Positions 46,290-56,356 of a stretch of DNA of 64,000 nucleotides are shown here, piece by piece. Position numbers and translations under genes: made by a program. Source of the stretch: Chelonoidis abingdonii (taxonomy: Eukaryota > Chordata > Testudines > Testudinidae); NCBI RefSeq assembly GCF_003597395.2, contig NC_133769.1, positions 44,929,139 to 44,993,138 on the forward strand, read 5' to 3'. The notes beneath the pieces are model-generated. The model made no database searches. It had not been told where the DNA came from and worked only from the letters and a program-made list of their open reading frames with translations. Numbering within the stretch: the stretch's first letter is position 1; each line of letters starts with the position of its first letter.

Positions 46290-48840
46290 CGGTATTGGTT
46301 ATCAGCTTTGTTTATTATGCCACAATATTTCTTCTTTGAACAGCATAATGAAGTGTTTGAAATCATTTCCCAAAAGGCACAGGATGTGCCACAGTTCTAC
46401 ACATCTAGTGTACTTTCCACTCTCATTAACCTATTGCCTACAATGGAAAGCTACAATATCATAGAACAGATCAAGCAATTCAGTGAGCTTAAATCTGCAA
46501 TATCATCAAGTTTTAGGATGGTGCAGCAATGGATGAAGATGGTCGAGTCTTTGCTGCTCTTTACTCAATCTGTTAGGACTGCTAATTAGAATTTGCACAT
46601 TTGCTGCACTTGAAGACTTGGTTAAAACTAAAGCAAAAACAAAGAAGTATTTTACTAACTCTTCAGTGATGATTGACTAGTGCCTCCCAGAAATAAGAGG
46701 CACAGAAAAGTCTGACTCATGGGAAGAATTTCTAAAAGGAATTGGGTTTTTAAGAGGTCAACATTTCCCTTGTGGGGACTTGGTTCAGCTGACGCCCTAG
46801 AACACACAAACAGAGCAGTTAAAGGTATTGGAGGAGTAGGGGTGGGCATAACCCAGCATCCAAATGTTCTTCCCTAGTTTTTCACGACAGCCCCAGAACT
46901 CCATTGAATTTCAAATAAAACGTTAAGCATGACTGGGATGAATTCTTGTGATGGGGTGTACAAACCTCACACTGGGCACCAGAGGGTTGAGGAGCTAATC
47001 TGGTCACAGGAGGCTCTGCCCAGACACACCTACTGGATGTGTTCTAAATGGAGGGGGAGATTTAAAAAGCACAGTATAGTTCAGTCAGTGCCAGGGAGCA
47101 GATCTGCCCTTGTAGCTCCTGCAGAAATCCAGTAGGATCCCCACACTATCCTAAACTAAGCTTCAATCCAGAGCTTCTAGGCAGCCAAGAAGAGACAGCT
47201 AAATATCTATTAATTAGGAGGGAAGGGACCCTCCTGTCTCCCTTCTGAGGGGACACATTGCAGGCTGTCAGCCAGGCCTTCATCATGCTGCTGGTGAGGA
47301 AAGGATGCAGTAGGAAGTAACCTAGGAAGTAAGCTAGGTGACACCCTGGCCCAAGGTGCACACCTGATTGGGTTCTGGGCAAACAGAAGAAGTGGAAGGG
47401 CTCGGGTTCCCCTAATACCAGCCATGCACTTCAGTCTCCATAAACGTATGGGCTCCATAAGTGTATGGGCTCCAGTCAAGATAACCTGTGCTCAAATACA
47501 AAGAAGAAAGTGAGACTGAAGGTGGCAGGGACTGTTAGAGAGGTAACTGCAGACTGGTTATTGTTTGCTTCACTCCTGACTGTGTCCAGATCTCAATGTG
47601 ATGTTGATCAAGGTAAGACTTTGAGAAAGTAAGAGTTCTCCATGGTACATGACCAATGTTCAGATGGAATGGAACAATGCATATGAGCCAGTTGATAAGC
47701 AAACTATTCCACATCTTGCTTGGTCTTCCTAAGCTAGTATCTACTAACAAATGTGACCTGCATTTTATGTCAGCCAAGGCCTTTCAGAGTAGCAATCATA
47801 GATGGTATAGCTGAGGTACAAGCTCAAGCCAATCAGAAACTTAACACCAGCCAAATCTTGGCAGAACACTTCATTATGAGGCTACAGAGAAAATACTGGA
47901 CCTATAACAAAGTCCACCTAATGTCGGACAGGTATGCACAGGACCCAATTAAAAATATTACCAAAAAGAAGAGACTCTATGGTATTGCATCTGTCCAGTA
48001 CAAAATCACTGGCTCCACAGACATCTCCAATGTCCTAATGAAGAAGCTACTGTCACATAGTCCCACAAAGGATGAATTAAATGCATACCTTGCAGGAAAA
48101 ATGCTCCAGCGTTCAAATTGCTTGAAGAATTTTGTCATTGCAGGGCATAATGAAGTTGCTTCCTCTCACTGTTCAGTGGAATTTCTTCATAGTTTCCCTG
48201 AGTCAGCTGACACTAAAATGATCTTACATATCATCAATACCACAAAAGAGAGAAGCTACTAAACTCTAGATTTTTGCACAAGACACAGATATTTTACTGC
48301 TCTCTGTGAAACGCTACCCAAGATTTCCTCAAGATTCTGTTTTTGTGGCTGCTGCTGGGGAACAGCATTGCTGTATATCCCTAAGAAATGTGTTCCTGTT
48401 ACTTGGACTATTAAATATCACTGCATTTTTCAAGATGTGACACAAGTGGAAGATTGGCTGAAAGACCAAAGTTATCTTACTGGAAGGCATTTGATTCAGC
48501 CTCATAAGACTCTCTTCTCACTCTGAAGGTGCCCAGAATGGCTGGTACAGTTACCGATGGGGTCATAAACACACTGGAGGCAATCACATGCCAAGTTTAC
48601 TATTTGAAGACCAACATTACGACACTTGCAGAGCTATGTTGGTGGACGTTTTCCAAAAAACAGACAACTGGAGAGAAATTGCCACCACCAAGGCATGCAT
48701 TTAAACCTGCTGTCAAGAGGGAAAATTATCAAGCGATAGAATGTTTCTGGGAGGATTGTGCACATCTAAAACTACCCTCCCTTATTGGGCATGGGTGGGT
48801 CTTGATATGTGTAAAGCACCATATGCTTCCAAATCAATCC
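46290..48840 (+). pseudogene. Broken copy of an uncharacterised multi-copy metazoan protein family
   Basis: Several plus-strand frames read in order like one decayed protein. At 46,308-46,589: LINLLPTMESYNIIEQIKQF ... RMVQQWMKMVESLLLFTQSV. At 46,590-46,930: AALEDLVK, then EHTNRAVKGIGGVGVGITQH and FFTTAPEL. At 47,753-48,262: VAIIDGIAEVQAQ, HFIMRL, DRYAQDPIKN, ITGSTDIS, and PESADTKMILHIIN. At 48,529-48,790: NTLEAITCQVYYLKTNITTL, then ELCWWTFSK and EKLPPPRHAFKPAVKRENYQ. I recognise this order from uncharacterised proteins that occur in many copies in several animal genomes. The function is unknown; a link to transposable elements is my inference from copy number. Stops and frameshifts abound and 46,950-47,740 may be an insertion. 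Confidence 0.5.
46951..47500 (+). repeat. Possible LTR-like insertion
   Basis: TGTGATGGGGTGTACAAACC at 46,950 onward resembles an LTR start, followed by GGAGATTTAAAAAGCACAG as a weak TATA-like region. It falls where homology to the surrounding pseudogene is lost. No right end or duplication was found, so this is tentative. Confidence 0.25.
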
Positions 48841-48871
48841 TTCAGCTAATCAAATATTTATGCACAAAAAA

Positions 48872-49078
48872 AAAATTTTTTTTAAATATATGGAGATATA
48901 CCTATCTCATAGGGCTGGAAGGGACCCCAAAAGGTCATTGAGTGCAGCCCCCTGCCTTCACTAGCAGGACCAAGTACTGATTTTACCCCAGATCCCTAAG
49001 TGTCCCCCTCAAAGAGGGAACTCACAACCCTGGATTTAGCAGGCCAATGCTCAAACCACTGAGCTATCCCTCCCCATA
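48872..49078 (-). mobile_element. tRNA-headed SINE, turtle Cry type
   Basis: On the minus strand it begins GGGGAGGGATAGCTCAGTGG (A box in TAGCTCAGTGG), continues TTTGAGCATTGGCCTGCTAA and a B-box region GGTTGTGAGTTCCCTC, then GGACACTTAGGGATCTGGGG and GGGGGCTGCACTCAATGACC, ending TCCCTTCCAGCCCTATGAG. Colinear with 18,171-18,348 but with a better preserved head. It is not a functional tRNA gene. A flanking TSD was not confirmed. Confidence 0.9.
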
Positions 49079-49079
49079 A

Positions 49080-51674
49080 AGAAAATCCTAATGAGTCCGG
49101 AGTCTCTTTTTTTAAAAAAAAAAAAAAAACCTTCTCAAACCAGCATCTCACAGGAATACGCTTTCTGGTGGCGAACCAAAAATGTGTGTGGGCGGTGGGC
49201 AGTACTGATGACATTCACCTGCCTGTACTGACCTGTGACCTCGCTGGCAGGAAAGCTTAAACTTTCCCCCCCTAACGGCCTGAGCCACATAGAGAAAAGA
49301 ACAGCCTATGACGGTACCAGTTACTCAAGCTCAAGTAGCAAGAGGGTCAGTGCTGTGCATCTAGAAGGTCCAATTGCAGCTGATGACACGGGGGGGGGGG
49401 TCAAATATGGTGTCCATATCATGAAGGTCTACTTTTTTCAATTTTTTAGATGAGAATATTGCATAGAAAAAAAGCTGAATTTGAAAAGAACATTATCCAG
49501 GGTCAAGACAAACACAATAATTAGGCAATGGCAGACATTAAGATTGCCCCTGCAACTATAATTTGGCCCAAAATACACGCTGTAAAAAGAAATACTACCC
49601 TATAAAGCAGTTACTAAATGTTTCTGAAGGTAACGTCACTACATCTAGTTTTGCTCATTTTCATTAATGCTCGTAGTTCATGCATTCGCCTTAAGACATG
49701 ATTTTTATTTTTAGAGAAGCTATTTGCTGAGTGTTGTGAAAGGAGCACTCAGGAGATGCGATTAAGCAGTCACTTGTTTTCTAGTAACACTGAATATAAC
49801 ATATGCCATCTGCAGTAAGGTGTATCCAGAACATGGCAATTTACAAATAACTTAAACATCATGTTAATTAGTCAACATTTAGTTATGCCGTAACTTTGGT
49901 TGAATTTATTTCCCTCAGAGTCTTTAGGAATGCTGCCAAGCAAGTGTGAGCCAAAGGATGTGTAAAATTTGCTGTTGAAGTAACTTGTTGTGACGGCTGT
50001 GACACACACTTGAACAAAGGCAACTAAGGGCCATAAAGACTGATTGAAAGATCACAAAGTATAAAGAAAAGGTGGGTTATTGCTGACACTGACAATACTG
50101 TGTAGCAGCCAGAGAATATTTCATATAAAAGCTCCTGACACACAACAGCCCTCCACCCTCACTCTCCCCTCAGTCTCTCATTGAAAAACAGTGCAACGGT
50201 AATCTAGCAATACCATGACCAAATTCCATGTAATTACCATGGGTTATTTCATATGATGGATCTTACAAAAAAGCGTTGAAACAAATCATAACGCACATCT
50301 GAGAAAATGCCAAAAATTAAGCTTTAACTTCTCAAAAACAAAAGGAGAAGCCATTTGGAATATTGGTCAGTTCTCAAAAAAAAATCAGCGCAAGGCTATC
50401 CTTAAATGTGTGAGAATGGGACTTCTAAAACACGCTGTACTTTCAGTAATACAATGTGAACTGTGCTCTGGGATAAAAGAAGGAAGGAGTTGCCCTTCCT
50501 CTCTGTCAGATGAAGAGAGGGCAATACTTGGGGTCCCCAAGGAGACCACATGGCAATTACGACACCATAAGGATGGACTATGAAAGCAAAAACAAAAAGA
50601 ACGGCAATGTACCAAAAGGAGTACAGCATCGAAAAGGGCACCATCATAAAGCACAAAGGATCACTAGCAGCAACCAATCAATTGCGAGATGGACACTCGA
50701 GGTGCCCCCAGACAGATGCAGAAATCCTAAAGTGCTAGAGTGACATATGGATTTCCTCCCCAGCACAGTCCATTCTACCACCTGCTCGACAACAAGCTAG
50801 AGGATACCCAATTAACAAGCCATTGCCTGTGCTAATAGGCCATTTAGCGGAGTTAAACCACCGAGAATTACAGTCTACTTTTAAAGCATCTATATAAGAT
50901 ACATAACTACTCACAACTCCTCTATGGTCCCGAGACTCACTCAGAATTAGGAATTAAAAGTTGCCACTGAACTGAAAAAACGTCCTTATTTTGTTTTAAC
51001 CTGCTGCTATCTAGATTTCAGTTTGCGTGACCCCAGATCTTAAATTAAGGAGATAAGTAAAAATGAACTTTTCTGATCCACTTACGCACCAACACCATGA
51101 CATGATTTATAATAGTACCACGATCATTATCCCCCAGACGTTAGCTCCTGCTTAATTCCAAGCTGAAAAGTCCTAGCCGTTTAATCTTCACTAAAATGAG
51201 AACCTACCCAAATCACCTAATAAGTTAGTTGCCCTTCACTGATATTGTGCTCTAGTACTCATAAACTTCTAGATGTAGGAGAAACCACAAATCGGGTAGC
51301 AGAGATAATGATGTGGCATGACCATTTGCATTAGATTACACACCGAGGCAAAATAATGTCCCTGTTAGGCACTATCACGCATTCTTATAATCATCATCCA
51401 CTACAATCCCACTCGAATGCGGTTGTTGACTGCCTCGCGCACTGGACCACAGAGTGCACATATGCAAGAAATAATCACCACAAATGAGCTCAAATCATGA
51501 TATACACCTATCAACTCCACGGTTTTGTATGGCGGCTCACTAAGGCGCACATTAAGATAGCTATGTAGGGGCGTTATATGCTACCACGATGTCAGATTAG
51601 ATAATCATTTATGCTCCACCAATTATATTAGTGTCACACTATGTTTGGGGCCATTTGTTGCGCACTATCACTTA
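49080..51674. other. Gene-free stretch with no recognised repeats
   Basis: Apart from homopolymers (A run near 49,118-49,130, G run of ten near 49,390) I see nothing I can name over 2.5 kb. This is unusual against a background where named repeats occur every 1-2 kb. Frames at 50,385-50,743 overlap antisense and have no domain. Confidence 0.4.
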
Positions 51675-51943
51675 GTTGAATGAGATCTTTTTGAAGTTCT
51701 CACGTCTGCTCTGGTCTTAACTATCTTGAGCAGTTTAGTATATCTGCAGCTGCCACCTACTGTTTACCCCTCTCCAGATCATTTATGAACAGTTGAAAGG
51801 ATTGGTCCAAGACTGACCCTTGGGGAACACCACTAGTTAACCCTCTCCATTCTGAGAATTTACCATTAATTCCTACCCTTTATTCCCTGTCTTTTAACCA
51901 GTTCTCAATCCATGAAAGGACCTTCCTTTTATTCCATGCCAGC
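51675..51943 (-). mobile_element. CR1 LINE fragment (RT region) fused to U2 sequence
   Basis: Plus-strand text ACCCTTGGGGAACACCACTA, CCATTCTGAGAATTTACCAT and AACCAGTTCTCAATCCATGA is the reverse complement of CR1 RT and matches CR1 copy B around 20,590-20,795. Homology to copy B runs to AGCT at 51,941-51,944, and beyond that point sequence switches to U2 snRNA. The CR1 3' end is not present on the left, so later deletion or a more complex origin is possible. Confidence 0.8.
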
Positions 51944-52071
51944 TCCTATTCCAGCCCCCTCTTTTGAAAATCAATTTAATATACAGTCCTCAAATAAAGG
52001 ACATATCAGATATTAAACTGATAAGAAAAGGTACTACACTTGATCTGAGCTCTAAGGAGCCGAGAAGTTCC
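51942..52071 (-). pseudogene. U2 snRNA pseudogene, nt 1-129, fused to CR1
   Basis: Read on the minus strand, 52,071 to 51,942 follows vertebrate U2 snRNA from its first bases: CTTCTCGGC, AGATCAAGTGTAGTA (with the branch-point-pairing GTAGTA), TCTTATCAGTTTAATATCTG, then GAGGAC, ATATATTAAA-like sequence, a degraded Sm-site region (GATTTTCAAAAG) and GGAATAGGAGCT. It stops at about U2 nt 129 of about 188, and the next bases are CR1. The internal substitutions and the degraded Sm site mean it is not a functional U2 gene. U2 normally pairs with the intron branch point in the spliceosome. The fusion suggests copying by a LINE reverse transcriptase. Confidence 0.88.
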
Positions 52072-52180
52072 CCATCATGCCAATATTTGGCTAGCTGCGT
52101 GCCTTGTACAGTGATGTGAGACTGCGACATAGGCAAGGATCAGTGTAACTGTGTCTAGTAGTGCTTTCCTAGATGGAGAT

Positions 52181-54423
52181 AGATTTCAGAGAGGTAGCCA
52201 TGTTAGTCTGTATCAGTAAAAACAAAGAGTCCTTGTGGCACCTTGGAGACTAACATTTATTTGGGCATAAGCTTCTGTGGGATATAACCCACTTCATCAG
52301 ATGCATGGAGTGGAAAATACAGTAAGCAGATATAAGTATACAGCACATAAAAAGATGGGACTTGCCTTATCAAGTGGGGAGTCAGTGCTAACGAGGCCAA
52401 TTCAATCAAGGCGGACGTGGCCTATTCCCAGCAGGTGACAAGAAGGCGTGAGTATCAAACAGAAGGGGAAATTATTTTTTGTAGTGACCCAGCCACTCCC
52501 AGTCTTTCTTCAGGCCTAATTCAATGGTGTCAAGTTCGCAAATTAATTCCAGTTCTGCAGTTTCTCATTTAAGTCTGTTTTTGAAGTTTTTTTTGTTGAA
52601 GAATGGCCACTTTTAAGTCTGTTATTGAGTGTTCAGATAGATTGAAGTGCTCCTCTACTGGTTTTTGAATGTTAAAATTCTTGATGTCTGATTTTGTGTC
52701 CATTTGTTCTTTTGTTGTGTAGAGTGTCCCGTGTGGCAAATGTACATGGCAGAGGGGCATTGCTGGCACATGATGTCATATATCATATTGGTAGATGTGC
52801 AGATGAATGAGCCCTTGATGGTGTAGTTGGGTCTTATAATGATGTCCCTTGAATAGATATGCAGACAGAGTTGGCAATGGGGTTTGTTGCAGGGGTTGGT
52901 TCCTGAGTTAGTGTTTCTGTTGTGTGGTGTGTAGTTGCTGGTGAGTATTTGCTTCTGGTTGAGGGGCTTTCTGTAAGCAAGGACTGGCCTGTCTCCCAAG
53001 GTCTGTGAGAGTGAGGGATAATCCTTCAGGATAGGTTGTAGATCCTTGATGCATTGGAGAGGTTTTAGTTGGGGGCTGTAGGTGATGGCTAGTGGCATTC
53101 TGTTACTTTCTTTGTTGGGCCTTTCCTGTGGTAGGGGACTTCTGGGTACCCTTCTGGCTCTGTCAATCTGTTTCCTCACTTCCGCAGGTGGGTATTGTTA
53201 AGAATGCCCGATAGAGATCTTGTAGGTGTTTGTATCTGTCTGAGGGATTGGAGCAAATATGGCTGTATCTTAGGGCTTGGCTGTACACAACGGATCGTGT
53301 GATGTGGTCTGGATGAAAGCTGGAGGTATGTAGGTAAATATAGTGGTCAGTAGGTTTCCGGTATAGGGTGGTGTTTATGTGACCATCACTTATTTGTACT
53401 GTAGTGTCCAGAAAGTGGATCTCTTGTGTGGACTGGTCCAGGCTGAGATTGATGGTGGAGTGGAAATTGTTGAAATCCAGGTGTAATTCCTCAAGGACCT
53501 CCTTTCCATGAGTCCAGATGATGAAGATGTCATCAATGTAGTGCAAGTAGAGTAGGGGCACTAGGGGACGAGATCTGAGGAAGCATTGTTCTAAGGCAGC
53601 CATAAAAATGTTGGCATACTGTGGGGCCATGCAGGTACCCATAGCAGTGCCACTGACTTTAAGGTATAAATTGTCCCCAAATGTGAAATAGTTGTGGGTG
53701 AGGACAAAGTCACAAATCTCAGCCACCTGTTTTGCCATGTTATTATCGGGGATACTATTCCTGATGGCTTGTAGTCCATCTGTGTGTGGAATGTTGGTGT
53801 AGAGAGCTTCTACATCCATAGTGGCTAGGATGGTGTTTTCTGGAAGATCACCAATGGATTGTAGTTTTCTCAGGAAGTCAGTGGTTTCTCAAAGATAGGT
53901 GAGAGTGCTGGTAACATAGGGCCCGAGATGAGAGTCCACATAGCCAGACAATCCTGCTGTCAGGATGCCAATGCCTGAGATGATGGGGCATCCAGGATTC
54001 CCAGGTTAATGGCTCTAGGAGTGTGTTTGTGTAGATTTGTTCCTGTGCTTCTTCACGGAGTTACTTGTGCAGATGGTGCAGTTTCTTTTGGTACCCCTCA
54101 GTGGGATCAGAGGGTAATGGCCTGTAGAAGGTGGTGTCAGTGAGTTGCTTAGCAGCCTCTTGTTCATACTCTGACCTATTCATGATTACTACAGCACCTT
54201 CTGTTGCGAATGGGCCACATCCACCCTAACTGAATTGGCCTCATTAGCACTGACCCCACACTTGGTAAAGCAACTCTCATCTTTTCATGTACTGTATATT
54301 TATACCTGCTTATAGTATTTTCCACTCCATGCATCTGATGAAATGGGTTATATCTCATGAAAGCTAATGCCCAAATAAATTTGTTAGTCTCTAACTTGCC
54401 ACAAGGACTTCTCATTGTTTTTA
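52181..54423 (-). mobile_element. Penelope-like retroelement with inverted ends
   Basis: A 2.24-kb element flanked by a perfect 12-bp duplication CTAGATGGAGAT at 52,169-52,180 and 54,424-54,435. The right end (about 54,245-54,423) is an inverted copy of the left (about 52,181-52,350): both contain ACTCCATGCATCTGATGAA and AAATAAATTTGTTAGTCTC-like text in opposite orientation. The left end extends about 45 bp further outwards (GATTTCAGAGAGGTAGCCAT). The minus strand encodes a Penelope-type RT followed by a GIY-YIG endonuclease, both broken. PLEs are retroelements related to telomerase RTs, often with terminal repeats in either orientation. The fairly well preserved TSD suggests a recent or moderately recent insertion. 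Confidence 0.9.
52569..54200 (-). pseudogene. PLE polyprotein: RT plus GIY-YIG endonuclease, broken
   Basis: From 5' to 3' on the minus strand: an N-terminal part near 54,060-54,190 (QLTDTTFYRPLPSDPTEGYQ), with stops near 54,060 and 53,893, then the RT core: MDVEALYTNIPHTDG, GTAMGTCMAPQYANIFMAAL, YIDDIF at 53,523-53,540 and HFLDTTVQISDGHINTTLYR. A frameshift at about 53,175 leads into KPHCQLC (zinc-binding-like) and the GIY-YIG nuclease start MIYDIMCQQC and MYICHTGHS, where the second motif is degraded. Another frameshift near 52,735 leads into SDIKNFNIQKPVEEHFNLSE. RT catalytic aspartates survive. RT plus GIY-YIG in this order is diagnostic of Penelope-like elements; the enzyme is inactive here. 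Confidence 0.88.
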
Positions 54424-54435
54424 CTAGATGGAGAT

Positions 54436-54765
54436 GACATTGATAACTTTGGTGAATAAGTGTTTTCAATCTTGCATGTCAAGCCTAATTTCCCTTGGAT
54501 TACCAAAGATTAATGCGTTTTTTTTTAATTTAGGACATGCATCTCTGTGCTAAAGTTTTAATTTAAAAAATTTAAACATTTTCTCAAATACATAGCTACA
54601 TAATTGTTCTTGGTTTGTCATATTTGGTACCATTGTGTTTGTGGGAGAAAAGGCTTTCAAACGGTACCCAACTTGACCCATTTCCCATGACATTGCATTC
54701 TCAAAATTTCCACCAATTGGAGGGCATGGAGCAGTGAGTCTCCCTAGCCCGCCTAGCTGCAGAAG
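54436..54765. other. Unassigned AT-rich DNA
   Basis: Between the PLE and the next LTR. The text CGGTACCCAACTTGACCCAT resembles a mid-repetitive sequence, class unknown. The 77-codon antisense frame at 54,550-54,783 is unsupported. Confidence 0.35.
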
Positions 54766-54770
54766 GGAAT

Positions 54771-56164
54771 TGTGACACTTCACCCCATATTCTTCATAGA
54801 GATATTGTTATAATACGAATATGGTACAACTATGATATTTTTATGCAAGATGGGTCATGCAAGATATCATTGGAAAGGTTATGATTTACTGAATGTGATT
54901 ATCCTGTTTGTATGCATGCATCATTTCTTTATGTGAAGTTAGGAATATTGACTATGTATCAAATGAAAAAGTGTTTGCATCTGGGGAATGCCCACCAGAC
55001 GGTAGGCAATCAGTCTGAATGGGCCATTAGGGAGAACAATAGGACTTTGAAGATGCTAATCTCCCACATTCCTGAGAAGCTTCCTGGGATGCTGCTTTGA
55101 TACTGCAGGGTCATGTGATCATGTCACCTGGTACTGGACACCATCTTGGACTGCTGGTATTTTTCCACTAGTAGGTGGTGGTGATCAAACTGTGAAACAA
55201 AGGATTCCCATATATAAATCCTATTTGAAGCTGGGGAGTGAGTCAATTAGGGTCAGCTCTTCACTGAATCCCTGCCCAGTATGACTTCTGAAAACACCTA
55301 TGACTGAGCTGGGGAAGAACTGGACCCAGGCTAGAAGGTGTCTGGTCTATGAAAGGAATATCTGAAATTCTAAGCTGCAAGAAAAATAAGTTTGTCTTCA
55401 GGAATCTCTGCAATCTGTTTAAAACATTTAGGGTGAGAAATTACTACTTGTAGCCAGTTTCTTTAATGTATTAAGCTTAGTTTGCATGTTTGCTTTATTT
55501 GCTCAGTAATCTAAATTTGATCTGTTTGCTATCCCTTATAAACACTAAAAATCTATCCTTTGTAGTTAAAAGCAGCAAAGAGTCCTGTATCAGAGGGGTA
55601 GCCATGTTAGTCTGGATTCCCACTTCATTGGATGCACCCACGAAAGCTCAAGCTCCAATACATCTGTTAGTCTATAAGGTGCCACGGGACTCTTTGCTGC
55701 TTTTACAGATCCAGACTAACATGGCTACCCCTTTGATACCTTTGTAGTTAATAAACTTGTTTTTGTTTTCTATAAACTAGTTTGTGCAATTCATAACTGG
55801 GGTGCAAAAAAGCTGGGCATATCTTCTTCCCACATTGGGGGGGAGTGAATTTCATGAGCTTATGCTGTACAGTTTTCTGTGCAGTGACAGACATTACCAT
55901 TTTGAGTTTGCACCCCAGAAGCGGTGTGGACTTGAATGCAATTCCCATGATGATTCTTCCCCTGCAGAGCTGATTTCAGTGTCCATGTCTTTCTGGAGCT
56001 GGGTGTGTCCCTACCTGTGTGTGTGCTAGAGGAGGCTTGAGGGCCTGGGGCAGCAGGATGGGGTGAGGGAGTCCAGGTTCATGGAACAGGAGAGCTTAGT
56101 GGGACCCCACTACATCAAGTGGCACCCTGGAGTGGCTGGGCAGGGGAGGGGGGAACCCATCACA
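54771..56164 (+). mobile_element. Solo LTR-like element with nested PLE derivative
   Basis: It starts TGTGACACTTCACCCCATAT and ends ACCCATCACA. The flanking pentamers GGAAT (54,766-54,770) and GGGAT (56,165-56,169) differ at one base, compatible with an aged 5-bp duplication. A TATA box TATATAAA lies at 55,211-55,218 and a polyadenylation signal AATAAA at 55,750-55,755, ordered as in an LTR (U3, R, U5). The 55,570-55,738 PLE derivative and its duplicated 13 bp interrupt it, giving about 1.2 kb of LTR proper. No internal retroviral region is visible beyond it. Which LTR superfamily is uncertain. Confidence 0.6.
55570..55738. mobile_element. 169-bp PLE-derived foldback inside an LTR
   Basis: It is flanked by perfect 13-bp duplications CCTTTGTAGTTAA at 55,557-55,569 and 55,739-55,751. 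The left end reads AAGCAGCAAAGAGTCCTGTA, GAGGGGTAGCCATGTTAGTC and TGGATTCC, and the right end contains the inverted counterparts ACTCTTTGCTGCTTTT and AGACTAACATGGCTACCCC. It has no coding sequence. The 12-13 bp duplication length matches those of the elements at 2,100 and 52,181, which argues for one mechanism. Confidence 0.8.
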
Positions 56165-56356
56165 GGGATATCATTCAAATTGTGTTTCCGTAGAGTTTTA
56201 CAAATCAGATGACACCCATCACTAACTTGCTCATGGAATGAGGTTTAATTTTATTATGCTCCCAGACTAAGTGCTCCATATTCTATCTACACCCAAGCCA
56301 CCCGATCAGAGCTTCCAGAAAAGCAGGGAGGTGGACGCAGAAGAATCCAGTTGTCT

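Noticed and set aside
46655..46849. Minus-strand frame overlapping the uncharacterised pseudogene
   Set aside because: Short, antisense to the recognised pseudogene segments, and without a domain.
48872..49078. tRNA gene
   Set aside because: The A and B boxes belong to a SINE head with a SINE body and tail; no cloverleaf with a proper acceptor stem is evident.
51942..52071. Functional U2 snRNA gene
   Set aside because: Only nt 1-129 are present, the Sm region is altered, and the 3' half is replaced by CR1.
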